Made by a program: the position numbers and the translations under genes. Below, piece after piece: positions 18,122 to 26,660 of a DNA stretch of 64,000 bases. The stretch is from Pseudoduganella flava (GTDB lineage: Bacteria > Pseudomonadota > Gammaproteobacteria > Burkholderiales > Burkholderiaceae_D): assembly GCF_007830495.1 (NCBI RefSeq), contig NZ_VLKW01000007.1, forward strand, positions 299,620 to 363,619, given 5' to 3'. Below the pieces are notes generated by a model. The model saw only the letters and a list, made by a program, of their open reading frames with translations. It was not told the DNA's origin and made no database searches. Numbering within the stretch: position 1 is the first letter of the stretch; every line of letters starts with the position of its first letter.

Positions 18122-18454
18122 TTATTCGCTGATCACGACGGGCGCGCCGCCCTGCTCCGTGACGATCGCGGACAGCGCGGTGAACAGCTCCGTGCCGTCG
18201 CGCGTGTCGACCCACTTGCCGTCCACGCGGCGGTAATGGAAGCCGCCGGAGCGCGCCGCCACCCACAGTTCCTGCATCGCGGCCTGGCTGTTGACGATCA
18301 CTTTGGAACCGTTGTGCAGGAACTCGATCTCCAGCACGTTGCCGTTGCGGCTGCATTCGACGTCGACGCGGTTGTCGTCGTTCAGGCGGTCCAGCGCGGC
18401 TTCGATCGCATTCAGCGTGCTGTCGGCCAGGTCCAGGAATTCGGTTTCGGTCAT
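18122..18454 (-). CDS. cyaY: Iron donor protein CyaY (frataxin homologue)
   Basis: Binds Fe2+ and modulates iron delivery to IscU for Fe-S assembly. A 110 aa protein of frataxin length, with an acidic first helix (TETEFLDLADSTLNAIEAAL), then DVECSRNGNVLEIEF, the conserved INSQ-equivalent VNSQAAMQELWVA, and FHYRRVDGKWVDTRDG. ATG 18454 has GGAG at good spacing; an upstream in-frame ATG at 18478 is less likely. It is divergent from lptM, the same neighbourhood as in Enterobacteria. Confidence 0.95.
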   Translation of the reverse strand: MTETEFLDLADSTLNAIEAALDRLNDDNRVDVECSRNGNVLEIEFLHNGSKVIVNSQAAMQELWVAARSGGFHYRRVDGKWVDTRDGTELFTALSAIVTEQGGAPVVISE

Positions 18455-18493
18455 GCTACACTCCATAGGTTCTGTCATAACGAGATTCTAATC

Positions 18494-18667
18494 GTGAAGT
18501 CCACCTTAGCGCTTCCCTTGATTGCCGCGCTGCTCGCGGCATGCGGCCAGACCGGCCCCCTGTACCTGCCGAAGCCACCGGCCAAGCCGGATGCGCAGGT
18601 CGGCAAGCCAGGCGTGGCGCCCGCGACAGCCCCGGTGCCGTCGACTCCTCCCGCATCCCAACAGTAA
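18494..18667 (+). CDS. lptM: LptM (YifL)-type small lipoprotein
   Basis: A 57 aa lipoprotein starting at GTG 18494, with a signal peptide and lipobox LLAAC (Cys17). The mature N-terminus CGQTGPLYLPKPP matches the LptM/YifL signature CGxxGPLYxP. In E. coli this protein promotes oxidative maturation of the LPS translocon LptDE. The rest is a Pro/Ala-rich tail. Position next to cyaY and upstream of a diaminopimelate gene (here lysA; dapF in E. coli) supports the identification. Confidence 0.85.
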   Translation: MKSTLALPLIAALLAACGQTGPLYLPKPPAKPDAQVGKPGVAPATAPVPSTPPASQQ

Positions 18668-18683
18668 CCACCGCATTTCGAAC

Positions 18684-19961
18684 ATGTCCCACTTCCACTA
18701 CCAAGACGGCGTGCTGCACGCCGAAGGCGTTGCGCTGCCCGCGATCGCCGAACAGTTCGGCACGCCCACGTACGTGTATTCGAAAGCCCAGCTGCTCGAG
18801 AACTTCGACGCGTACGCGAATGCGTGCGCGGGCCGCGATGCCCTCGTGTGCTATGCGATGAAGGCCAACTCGAACCTGGCGATCCTGGACCTGCTGGCAC
18901 GCCGCGGCGCCGGCTTCGACATCGTGTCAGGCGGCGAACTGCTGCGCGTGATCGCCGCCGGCGGCGATCCGAAGAAGGTGATCTTCTCCGGCGTCGGCAA
19001 GAGCGTGGAAGAGATGCGCCTGGCGCTCGGGCACGACATCCTGTGCTTCAACGTCGAGTCGATCCCCGAACTGCACCGCCTGAACGAGGTGGCCGGCGCG
19101 ATGGGCAAGAAGGCTAGAGTATCGCTGCGCGTGAACCCGAACGTCGACCCGAAAACCCATCCGTACATCGCCACGGGCCTGAAGGCCAGCAAGTTCGGCG
19201 TGGCGTTTTCCGACGCGCTGGACACGTACCGCCAGGCCGCGCAGCTGCCGCACCTGGAGGTCGCCGGCATCGACTGCCACATCGGCTCGCAGCTGCTGGA
19301 CGACCAGCCGCTGCTCGATGCGCTGGACCGCCTGATCGAGCTGATCGACGCGCTGGCGGCGGAAGGCATCCACCTGCACCACCTGGATATCGGCGGCGGC
19401 CTTGGCATCGACTACGGCGTGGCTGGCGACAACGCGCCAGCCCCGGCCGGCGATTATGTCGGCCGCGTGTTCCGCCGCGTCGAGGCATGGCGCGCCGAAA
19501 AACATGGCGGCAAGGCCATCAAGGTGATCTTCGAACCGGGCCGCTCGATCGTCGGCAACACCGGCGTGCTGCTGACGAAGGTCGAATTCATCAAGCACGG
19601 CGAGGAAAAGAACTTCTGCATCGTCGACGCGGCGATGAACGACATGGCCCGCCCGGCGCTGTACCAGGCATGGATGGACATGCAGCCTGTCGTGCAGGGC
19701 AAGGCCGGCGGCGCCGTGTTCGACGTGGTCGGGCCGATCTGCGAATCGGGCGACTGGCTGGCTCGCGACCGCGAACTGCCCGCCGAAGCGGGCGACCTGC
19801 TCGTGATGAAGGCGGCCGGCGCGTACGGCATGACGATGGCGTCGAACTACAACACGCGCGGCCGCGCCGCCGAGGTGATCGTCGACGGCAACCAGGTGCA
19901 CCTGGTGCGCCGGCGCGAAAAGCCGGAAGAGCTGTTTGTGCTCGAGTCGGTGATCAAGTAA
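18684..19961 (+). CDS. lysA: Diaminopimelate decarboxylase LysA
   Basis: PLP-dependent enzyme for the last step of lysine synthesis (meso-DAP to lysine). A 425 aa alanine-racemase-fold type III decarboxylase. Lys60 in CYAMKANSN carries PLP; HIGSQ, the glycine-rich IGGGLGI and EPGRSIV bind phosphate; GPICESGDW supplies the catalytic Cys across the dimer. The start MSHFHY follows lptM by 16 bases, so the two are probably co-transcribed. The frame is open upstream through lptM but homology begins here. Confidence 0.96.
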   Translation: MSHFHYQDGVLHAEGVALPAIAEQFGTPTYVYSKAQLLENFDAYANACAGRDALVCYAMKANSNLAILDLLARRGAGFDIVSGGELLRVIAAGGDPKKVIFSGVGKSVEEMRLALGHDILCFNVESIPELHRLNEVAGAMGKKARVSLRVNPNVDPKTHPYIATGLKASKFGVAFSDALDTYRQAAQLPHLEVAGIDCHIGSQLLDDQPLLDALDRLIELIDALAAEGIHLHHLDIGGGLGIDYGVAGDNAPAPAGDYVGRVFRRVEAWRAEKHGGKAIKVIFEPGRSIVGNTGVLLTKVEFIKHGEEKNFCIVDAAMNDMARPALYQAWMDMQPVVQGKAGGAVFDVVGPICESGDWLARDRELPAEAGDLLVMKAAGAYGMTMASNYNTRGRAAEVIVDGNQVHLVRRREKPEELFVLESVIK

Positions 19962-20000
19962 GGCGCCGACAGGGCCGCCGTCACCCCAAAAGCAAACCCT

Positions 20001-20027
20001 GGGGTCAGACCCGCCGGGTCTGACCCC
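20001..20027. repeat. Palindromic repeat element A at the msrQ 3-prime end
   Basis: A perfect 12-bp inverted repeat: GGGGTCAGACCC (20001-20012), 3-nt loop, GGGTCTGACCCC (20016-20027). Its right arm is identical to the core of the element at 31288-31331. It lies between convergent lysA and msrQ and contains the msrQ stop codon. Confidence 0.8.
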
Positions 20028-20652
20028 GGCCTCTGCCGTTGGTTATCTCCGGGCTTCGCCGGCTCCTTGCCCACCAAACCCTCATCAAGAGCAACAGCCC
20101 AACGATAAAGCTGAACAGCAGCGGCTGCGCGAGATCGTTCTTGGCGGCCTTCATCCACCAGAAGTGCAGCACGCCCAGCGGCGCGATCACGTACACCAGC
20201 CGGTGCAGCCACATCCAGTTCTTGCCGCCCAGCCGTTTGACCATGCCGTTCGTGCTCGTCACGGCCAGCGGGATCAACAGCACGAACGCGACGAAGCCGA
20301 CGAGGATGAACGGCCGCTTGCCCACGTCCTTCAGCATCTCCGCCACGTCGAAGAAGTGGTCGAACCACAGGAACGTGGTGAAGTGCAGCGCGCCGTAGAA
20401 GAATGCGTACAGCCCCAGCATGCGGCGCAGCTTCAGCAGCCAGTTCCACTTCGCCAGGCGGCGCAGCGGCGTCACCAGCAGCGTGATGCACAGGAAGTAC
20501 AAGGTCCAGTCACCGGTGGCGCGCGTGATGTATTGCAGCGGTTCGACGAGGGCATCGGTCAGCACCAGGTAAACGAGCTTGGCGAACGGCAGCAACGCCA
20601 GCACGAACACGGCCGCCTTGATCGCACTGACCTGCTTGGCGGTCGGATTCAT
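20005..20652 (-). CDS. msrQ: Haem-binding membrane subunit MsrQ
   Basis: Passes electrons from the quinol pool to MsrP for periplasmic methionine sulfoxide repair. A 215 aa protein with about six membrane helices of the ferric-reductase-like type and conserved haem His residues in GALHFTTFLWFDH and WLHRLVYV. The start overlaps the msrP stop as TGATG. The last residues (GQTRRV) and the stop are encoded within palindromic element A, so the natural C-terminus has probably been replaced by repeat-derived codons; the functional core is intact. Confidence 0.93.
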   Translation of the reverse strand: MNPTAKQVSAIKAAVFVLALLPFAKLVYLVLTDALVEPLQYITRATGDWTLYFLCITLLVTPLRRLAKWNWLLKLRRMLGLYAFFYGALHFTTFLWFDHFFDVAEMLKDVGKRPFILVGFVAFVLLIPLAVTSTNGMVKRLGGKNWMWLHRLVYVIAPLGVLHFWWMKAAKNDLAQPLLFSFIVGLLLLMRVWWARSRRSPEITNGRGRGQTRRV

Positions 20653-21629
20653 CAGAACCACTTCTTCAGGTCCATGCCGGCGTACAGCGACGCGACGTCG
20701 TTGTAGCCGTTGAACATCAGGGTCTTGCGCTTGCGCGACAGGAACGAGTCCTCGCCGATGCGTCGCTCGGACGCCTGCGACCAGCGCGGGTGATCCACTT
20801 CCGGGTTGACGTTCGAATAGAAGCCGTACTCGCTGGGCGCTGCGCGGTTCCACGCGGTGCGCGGCATGTCGCGCGTGAAGCGGATCTTCACGATCGACTT
20901 GGCGGACTTGAAGCCGTACTTCCACGGCACCACGATGCGCACCGGCGCGCCGTTCTGGTTCGGCAGCACGTCGCCGTACATGCCCAGGGTCAGCAGCGCC
21001 AGCGGATGGTTCGCCTCGTCGATGCGCAAGCCTTCGACATACGGCCAGTCCAGCACGCGGGTGCCGACACCCGGCATCTGCTTGCGGTCGGCCAAGGTCG
21101 TGAACTCGACATATTTCGCGTTGCCGGTCGGTTCCACCCGCTTGATGATTTCCGCGAACGAGTAGCCGACCCACGGGATCACCATCGACCAGCCTTCCAC
21201 GCAGCGCAGCCGGTACACGCGCTCTTCCAGCGGCGCGAGCTTCAGCAGGCTGTCGATGTCGAGCGTCATCGGTTTCTTCACCTCGCCCTCGATCGCCACC
21301 GTCCACGGCCGGGTGCGCAGCGTGTGCGCGTTCTCGGCCGGGTCGCTCTTGTCCGTGCCGAACTCGTAGAAGTTGTTGTAGTGCGTGGCGTCCTTCTGGG
21401 ACGTCTGCTTGTCCAGCGCCGAATACGCAGGATTCAGCTTGGCCGGCAGCTTCGCGCCTGCGCCCTGGGCGAATGCCTCGCGCGACAGCATCTCGAGCAG
21501 CGCGCCACTGGCGATCGAGCCCACGGCCATCTGCCGGATGAAGTCGCGGCGCGACTCGAACACATGGCGCGGCGTGATTTCGGAAGGGAACGGCAGGTCG
21601 ATACCGTTGGGGGAACGTTTGATCAGCAT
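20652..21629 (-). CDS. msrP: Protein-methionine-sulfoxide reductase catalytic subunit MsrP
   Basis: Periplasmic molybdopterin enzyme that reduces oxidised methionines in envelope proteins. A 325 aa protein with a Tat signal (SRRDFIRQM at 26-34, then a hydrophobic stretch and AFAQ). The oxidoreductase molybdopterin fold includes the Mo-ligating Cys143 in YRLRCVEGWSM. It ends with the family motif of a Trp/Lys-rich tail (AGMDLKKWF). The msrQ start overlaps its stop, and msrPQ is a standard pair. Confidence 0.95.
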   Translation of the reverse strand: MLIKRSPNGIDLPFPSEITPRHVFESRRDFIRQMAVGSIASGALLEMLSREAFAQGAGAKLPAKLNPAYSALDKQTSQKDATHYNNFYEFGTDKSDPAENAHTLRTRPWTVAIEGEVKKPMTLDIDSLLKLAPLEERVYRLRCVEGWSMVIPWVGYSFAEIIKRVEPTGNAKYVEFTTLADRKQMPGVGTRVLDWPYVEGLRIDEANHPLALLTLGMYGDVLPNQNGAPVRIVVPWKYGFKSAKSIVKIRFTRDMPRTAWNRAAPSEYGFYSNVNPEVDHPRWSQASERRIGEDSFLSRKRKTLMFNGYNDVASLYAGMDLKKWF

Positions 21630-21713
21630 GTCAGCTCCGGATTGGGTAAGGTCAGGAGAACCTTACACCAAACCGGATAACACGCAGATGACTGGAAGAT
21701 TACAACTCTGTAA

Positions 21714-22904
21714 TCAGAGCTTGCCGTAGGAATGCAAGCCGGACAGGAACATGTTCACGCCGAGGAAGGCAAACGTCGTCACCAGCAGGCCGACCAGCGC
21801 CCACCAGGCGGCCGGACGGCCGCGCAGGCCCGTCATCAGCCGCATGTGCAGCCACGCCGCGTAGTTCAGCCAGACGATCAACGCCCACGTCTCCTTCGGG
21901 TCCCACGACCAGTACCCGCCCCAGGCCTCGGCGGCCCACAGCGCGCCCAGGATCGTGGCGATCGTGAAGAATGCGAAGCCGGCGGAAATCGCCTTGTACA
22001 TCACGTCGTCGAGCAGTTCCAGCGACGGCAGCCGGTCGGCGAGGTAGCCGTGCGACTTCAGCAGGTAGGCGGCGGCGACCATCGCGGCCAGCGCGAACGT
22101 GCCGTAGCCGATGAAGTTCGCCGGCACGTGGATCTTCATCCACCAGCTTTGCAGCGCGGGCACCAGCGGCTGGATGTCGGACGCGTCGCGCGACACGGTG
22201 TACCACAGCAGGAAGCCGACGGCGGCCGAGATCACGAGCAGCACGAACGGGCCCAGCTGGCGCGTCGCGTAGCGCTCTTCGTAGTACAGGTAGAACATCG
22301 CCGTGATCAGCGAGAACAGGATGAACACTTCGTACAGGTTCGAGATCGGGATGTGGCCGACGTCCGTGCCGATCAGGTAGGACTCGTACCAGCGCACCAT
22401 CATGCCTGTCCAGCCCAGCAGCACGGCGGCCCAGCACAGCCGCGAGCCGATCGCGCCGCCGGCCGGGGAATGGACCGCGCCCTTTACACCGTCCTGCGCC
22501 GCCGGCACGCGGGCCGCCAGGCCGATCAGGTAGAACAGCGTGGACAGGAAGAACAACACGCTCATCCACAGGATCGCCGATTGCGACGACAGCATGTAGC
22601 GCAGCCAGAAGCGCGTGTTCGCCGCTTCCAGGTTGCCGTCGTACAGCGCGATCGCGGCCAGCGCCAACACGGCGATGGTCGGCATCAGCCAGCGCACCGG
22701 CTTCCAGTGCCAGCCCAGCGCCGCGAACGTGGGTGCCGACAGCACGAGGATCGCCTTCTCGTAGATGTCCATGTAGGCGCCGTAGCGGTTCAGCGCGAAC
22801 AGGGCGCCGGCCAGCAGCGCCAGCGCGAACACCCAGTCGAACGCGGACAGCCGGCGGAAGTAGCCCGGGGCCGCGGCATAGGTTTGGTTTTGCGTGATGT
22901 CCAT
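21714..22904 (-). CDS. ccsB: Cytochrome c biogenesis protein CcsB/CcsA (haem exporter, System II)
   Basis: Integral membrane protein that moves haem to the periplasm and, with ResB, attaches it to apocytochromes c. 396 aa with about eight membrane helices and the diagnostic tryptophan-rich WWD haem motif WGGYWSWDPKETWAL. Conserved His occur in KIHVPANFIGY and near the C-terminus. It lies 26 bases downstream of resB on the same strand. The start is supported by GGAG. The Burkholderiales naming of CcsA and CcsB varies. Confidence 0.93.
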   Translation of the reverse strand: MDITQNQTYAAAPGYFRRLSAFDWVFALALLAGALFALNRYGAYMDIYEKAILVLSAPTFAALGWHWKPVRWLMPTIAVLALAAIALYDGNLEAANTRFWLRYMLSSQSAILWMSVLFFLSTLFYLIGLAARVPAAQDGVKGAVHSPAGGAIGSRLCWAAVLLGWTGMMVRWYESYLIGTDVGHIPISNLYEVFILFSLITAMFYLYYEERYATRQLGPFVLLVISAAVGFLLWYTVSRDASDIQPLVPALQSWWMKIHVPANFIGYGTFALAAMVAAAYLLKSHGYLADRLPSLELLDDVMYKAISAGFAFFTIATILGALWAAEAWGGYWSWDPKETWALIVWLNYAAWLHMRLMTGLRGRPAAWWALVGLLVTTFAFLGVNMFLSGLHSYGKL

Positions 22905-22930
22905 GATGATCTCCAGCCGTTTTCGACAGC

Positions 22931-25006
22931 TTACGCCGGTTGCGGCAGCTTTTCCTTCAATTCGTTGAATTCCTTGTCAAAGTCGAGCGTGCGGCGCTGC
23001 GTGCTCATCGCCATCAGCGCATGCGCGCCGCCCTCTTCCTGGCGGATCCATACCCACAGCCTGCGCTCGCGGATGTAGAACATCGCGAACACGCCCAGCA
23101 CCAGCAGCAGGCAGCCGAAGTAGACGACGGCCTTGCCCGGCGAGCGCGTCACCTGGAACACGGAAGCCTTCACCTGCGTGAACTCGTCCAGCTGCAGGTA
23201 GACCGGGGCGCCGTAGAAGAAGCTGTCCGACAGCGCGTTCATCGCCAGCTGCAGCCAGCGGGCATGCGCTTCGTCGACCGCCGCCGGCGCCAAGCCGTCC
23301 TGCGCACGTGCCGCCTGCCACAGCTCCCACAGCGTGCCGTTCAGGATCTTCATGAAGATGTCCGCGGCCTTCTCCTGTTCCTGCGCCGGCACCTTCTCGA
23401 GGAAGCGGCTGACGGCCATGTAGCCGCCCGCCTGCTGGTCGCCCGCGAAGATCTCCAGGCTCTTCGCGGCCGACAGCGCCAGCTGCGATTGCACCGTCGA
23501 GCCCTTCGGCGACATCCGCTGCGCATACGAGCTTGCCGCGCGCTGGCGCAGCGCCGGGTCGTGCAGCGCCGCGCGCAGGCGCATCCAGTCGCGCACACTG
23601 TGCTCGTCGTCGGCCGGGATGCGCAGGTAGCTGAACGGGTCGCCCGGGTTCGCGCGCACGCCGGACAGGAACACCTGCGCGCCTTCCAGCAGCACCGGCT
23701 GCATGTAGTTCTGGTATTCGCGCGCCTGGCCCGTCTTGTCGCGCAGCTTGTACTGCACGCTGGGGCCGACGTTCTTCAAGTCCTTGTTGTTGGCGTTCTT
23801 CGCGGCCGACCCCAGGTGCTTGCCGAGGCCTTGCGCGAAGCCGTCCGCCACCGGCTCGCCCTTCTTCACGGCGCGCGGATCCTGGTTCGCAGTGTTCTCC
23901 ACATTGAACGGCCGGAAGTCGGCCCATTCGATCGTGTGCGCGTCGTCCAGCTTCGTCGAGCCGCCCACCTCGCCCGCGATCTCGAAACGCTGGTTGCCGG
24001 AGCCCTGCATCGGGAAGCCAGTCAGTTTCAGCTTGCTGCCGCCGTCCTCGAAACTCGATTGGTAGATCGCCACGCCCTGCCAGATCAGCGGCTTGTTGAC
24101 TTCGATCGTGGCGGCCTTCGTTTCGCCGGTGGCGTTGTCGCGCACCACGACGTCGCTGGCGAACAGCTTCGGCATGCCGGTGCTGTAGAAGTCGATATTG
24201 AATTTCTTCAGCTCGATCGTGAACGGCAGCTCCTGGATCAACACGCCGTCCGCGCGGGGGATCACGGCCGTGCCGCTGGCCTGCCCTTCCGGGATCATGC
24301 TGTTGGCGCGGAACGTGGGGTTCGACAGGCCGAGGCGGTGCTTGGCCGGGATTTCCGAGATCAGGCCGTTGCCGGAAAAGGGCTCCTTGCCCAGCACCCA
24401 TTCCTGCAGGCGGATCGGCAGGTCCGAATCGAGCATGCCGCCGATGCAGATGACGACGATGGCGCTGTGCGCGAAGATATAGCCGAACTTGTTGGCCGCG
24501 CCCCGCTTCGCGGTAACGAGCGTGCCGCCTTCCTTCTCGACGACCTTGGCCTGGTAGCCCGCATGCACCAGGCGCTGCGCCATCTGCGCCGCCAGCGCAT
24601 CGCTGGCAAGCGGCGACTGCCATTCCGCCTTGTGATGGAAGTTGCGCAGCGAGCGTTCGCGCACGTTCTCGCGCCAGCTCTTCATGTCCTTCAACATCTT
24701 CGGCGTATTGCGCACGATGCACAGCGACGTCGACACGACGAGGAAGCCCATCATCACGAGGAACCACCAGGCCGAGTAGACGGCGTACAGGGAGAGCTTG
24801 TCGAACACCTCGAACCAGAACGGGCCGAACTGGTTGACGTAGTTCGGCATCGGCTGGTTCTGCTGCATGACGGTGCCGATGACGGCGGAGATCGCGATCA
24901 TCACGAGGATCGCGATCGCGAAGCGCATCGAGGAAAGCAGTTCGAACGCTTCGTTCAGTGCCGGCCGGCGGGTTTGGAGACGGATGCCTGTGGTCGTAAT
25001 GCTCAT
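22931..25006 (-). CDS. resB: Cytochrome c biogenesis protein ResB (Ccs1), System II
   Basis: Partner of CcsB in System II cytochrome c maturation. A 691 aa protein with membrane helices near residues 28-48, 80-100 and 185-205, a large periplasmic domain, and a final helix (AVVYFGCLLLVLGVFAMFYI) before a cytoplasmic tail. The opening ELLSSMRFAIAILVMIAI is the typical ResB first helix. A conserved His is seen in YIFAHSAIVVICIGG. It is separated from cytochrome c4 by a terminator. Confidence 0.93.
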   Translation of the reverse strand: MSITTTGIRLQTRRPALNEAFELLSSMRFAIAILVMIAISAVIGTVMQQNQPMPNYVNQFGPFWFEVFDKLSLYAVYSAWWFLVMMGFLVVSTSLCIVRNTPKMLKDMKSWRENVRERSLRNFHHKAEWQSPLASDALAAQMAQRLVHAGYQAKVVEKEGGTLVTAKRGAANKFGYIFAHSAIVVICIGGMLDSDLPIRLQEWVLGKEPFSGNGLISEIPAKHRLGLSNPTFRANSMIPEGQASGTAVIPRADGVLIQELPFTIELKKFNIDFYSTGMPKLFASDVVVRDNATGETKAATIEVNKPLIWQGVAIYQSSFEDGGSKLKLTGFPMQGSGNQRFEIAGEVGGSTKLDDAHTIEWADFRPFNVENTANQDPRAVKKGEPVADGFAQGLGKHLGSAAKNANNKDLKNVGPSVQYKLRDKTGQAREYQNYMQPVLLEGAQVFLSGVRANPGDPFSYLRIPADDEHSVRDWMRLRAALHDPALRQRAASSYAQRMSPKGSTVQSQLALSAAKSLEIFAGDQQAGGYMAVSRFLEKVPAQEQEKAADIFMKILNGTLWELWQAARAQDGLAPAAVDEAHARWLQLAMNALSDSFFYGAPVYLQLDEFTQVKASVFQVTRSPGKAVVYFGCLLLVLGVFAMFYIRERRLWVWIRQEEGGAHALMAMSTQRRTLDFDKEFNELKEKLPQPA

Positions 25007-25054
25007 GCGAGATCTGGTTCGGGGTAGTGAGGCCGCAGGCAGTCTAACAAAAAA

Positions 25055-25089
25055 GAAAAAGGCAGCCCGGATACGGTGCCGCCTTTTTC
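25055..25089 (-). terminator. Intrinsic terminator between cytochrome c4 and resB
   Basis: Perfect 9-bp arms GAAAAAGGC and GCCTTTTTC flank an inner AGCC/GGTGCC region. On the minus strand a T-rich run (TTTTTCTTTTTT) follows, so it ends the cytochrome c4 transcript. It is symmetric enough to work both ways. Confidence 0.8.
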
Positions 25090-25130
25090 ATTTTCCATCA
25101 TCGTGTTTTATCGCGCCCTGCGGCGCGGGT

Positions 25131-25790
25131 TCATTTCAGGCCGGCAACGTAGTCGGCGACGGCCTTCATTTCATCGTCGGACAGGCGCTGCGCGATCGTC
25201 GTCATTTCCGGGCTGTTCTTGCGGCCATTGGCCTTGAACGCCCCCAGCTGGGCGATCGTGTAATCCTGGTGCTGGCCGCCGATGCGCGGGTATTTCGCCG
25301 GGTTGCCGGCGCCGGCCGGGCCGTGGCAGCTCGCGCAGGCCGGCACGTTCTTCTCGGCGATGCCGCCGCGGTAGATCTTCTTGCCCAGGTCGATCGTCTC
25401 GCGGTTCTTCGCGGCACCCGGCTTGCTCGATTGCGTGGCCAGATAGGCGGCGACGTTGCGTTTCTCTTCGTCCGACAGCATCTTCGCGAAGGTCGTCATC
25501 ACCGGATTGGCGCGTTCCGGCTTCGTGAAGTCCACCAATTGCTTGTACAGATATTCCTGCGGCTGGCCGGCCAGCTTCGGATTGGCCGTGATCGTCGAAT
25601 TGCCGGCGGCACCGTGGCACGACACGCAAGCAGGCAGGCCGCGCGCGTTGTCGCCGTCGGCGTACAGCGTGCTGCCCTTCGCGGGATCGACCTTGGCCGC
25701 CTTCGGCGCTTCCGCCGAATACGTCGCGCCGGAGAATGCCATCAAGGCAAGGAACATCGAGCTTACAACTGGTGAGAACAGACGGTTCAT
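25131..25790 (-). CDS. Dihaem cytochrome c4
   Basis: Periplasmic electron carrier delivering electrons to terminal oxidases. 219 aa with a signal peptide ending near YSA-EA. Two class I cytochrome domains each have a CxxCH haem site, CVSCH at 55-59 and CASCH at 152-156, and downstream Met ligands in NPVMTTFAKML and SPEMTTIAQRL. The two-domain duplication and length are typical of c4. It lies upstream of resB-ccsB, the machinery that attaches its haems. Confidence 0.95.
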   Translation of the reverse strand: MNRLFSPVVSSMFLALMAFSGATYSAEAPKAAKVDPAKGSTLYADGDNARGLPACVSCHGAAGNSTITANPKLAGQPQEYLYKQLVDFTKPERANPVMTTFAKMLSDEEKRNVAAYLATQSSKPGAAKNRETIDLGKKIYRGGIAEKNVPACASCHGPAGAGNPAKYPRIGGQHQDYTIAQLGAFKANGRKNSPEMTTIAQRLSDDEMKAVADYVAGLK

Positions 25791-25821
25791 TCAGACTCCC
25801 TATCGAAACGAGTCAAAAAAA

Positions 25822-25843
25822 TGTTGGCTATTTGTTGGCTATT
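25822..25843. repeat. Tandem 11-bp duplication
   Basis: TGTTGGCTATT occurs twice in direct tandem, without mismatch, in the divergent cytochrome c4 / engB spacer. It may be replication slippage or a regulator site. Confidence 0.6.
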
Positions 25844-25913
25844 TTTGGTCCGCGCAGTTCCAGCTTCTACCGCAGCAAAAAGAGGACGAATCACGGCTGA
25901 GAACTCCTTATTG

Positions 25914-25919
25914 TACAAT
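25914..25919 (+). promoter_or_regulatory. Possible -10 box for engB-hemB
   Basis: TACAAT inside the palindrome ATTGTACAAT, 39 bases before the engB ATG. No convincing -35 box. Confidence 0.35.
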
Positions 25920-25957
25920 AGCTTCCCGGCATAACTGCCTGTATTCGTTGCAATTTT

Positions 25958-26647
25958 ATGTCCAAACTCTGGCAAGCACGCTTCTTCACGACCGTCAATC
26001 ACCTGAGAGATCTACCCCGAACGACGGTGCCCGAAATCGCGTTTGCCGGACGGTCCAACGCCGGCAAATCGACCGCCATTAACATCCTGTGCAACCAGAA
26101 AGGATTGGCGTTCGCGTCGAAGACGCCGGGCCGCACACAGCACATCAATTTCTTCTCGATCGGCGGCGCCCACGTGGCGATGCACCGGCACGACCCGACC
26201 AATGTCGACGAGATCCGCTGCCTGATCGCCGACCTGCCGGGCTACGGCTACGCCGAGGTATCCGGCGACGCGAAACTGCACTGGCAACGCCTGCTGGGCG
26301 ACTACGTGCAGCGCCGTGACCAGCTGGCCGCGCTCGTGCTGATGATGGATGCGCGCCGGCCGTTCACCGACCTCGACATCCAGATGCTGGAATGGTTCGC
26401 CCCCACCGGCAAGCCGATCCACTGCATCCTGACGAAGGCCGACAAGCTCAACCTCAACGAGTCCATCAACACGCTGCGCCAGGCCCAGGCCAAGCTGGAC
26501 AGCTATGTCGACGAAGACGGCGAGGGCTTCCCGTTCACCGTGCAACTGTTCTCCGCACTGAAGCGCATCGGCATCGACGAGGCGACCGCGAAGATCGAAG
26601 AACTGGCCGGCCTGAACGACGACGCCCCCGCCCCCGAACAACCCTGA
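25958..26647 (+). CDS. engB: Ribosome biogenesis GTPase EngB (YihA/YsxC)
   Basis: Essential GTPase for 50S subunit assembly. 229 aa with G1 GRSNAGKS at 31-38, the G2 region PGRTQHINFF, G3 DLPGYGYAEV and G4 TKADKLN. A short N-terminal extension before the G domain is typical. The acidic/Pro tail (NDDAPAPEQP) is unremarkable. hemB starts 13 bases later, so they are likely co-transcribed. Confidence 0.96.
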   Translation: MSKLWQARFFTTVNHLRDLPRTTVPEIAFAGRSNAGKSTAINILCNQKGLAFASKTPGRTQHINFFSIGGAHVAMHRHDPTNVDEIRCLIADLPGYGYAEVSGDAKLHWQRLLGDYVQRRDQLAALVLMMDARRPFTDLDIQMLEWFAPTGKPIHCILTKADKLNLNESINTLRQAQAKLDSYVDEDGEGFPFTVQLFSALKRIGIDEATAKIEELAGLNDDAPAPEQP

Positions 26648-26660
26648 CAGGAAGACCGCG

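Noticed and set aside
22940..25027. A 695-codon plus-strand open frame opposite resB
   Set aside because: Antisense composition artefact; the ResB frame carries the family features.
25787..26002. A 71-codon minus-strand frame overlapping the engB start
   Set aside because: Overlaps engB coding sequence and the cytochrome c4 start; no supporting signal.
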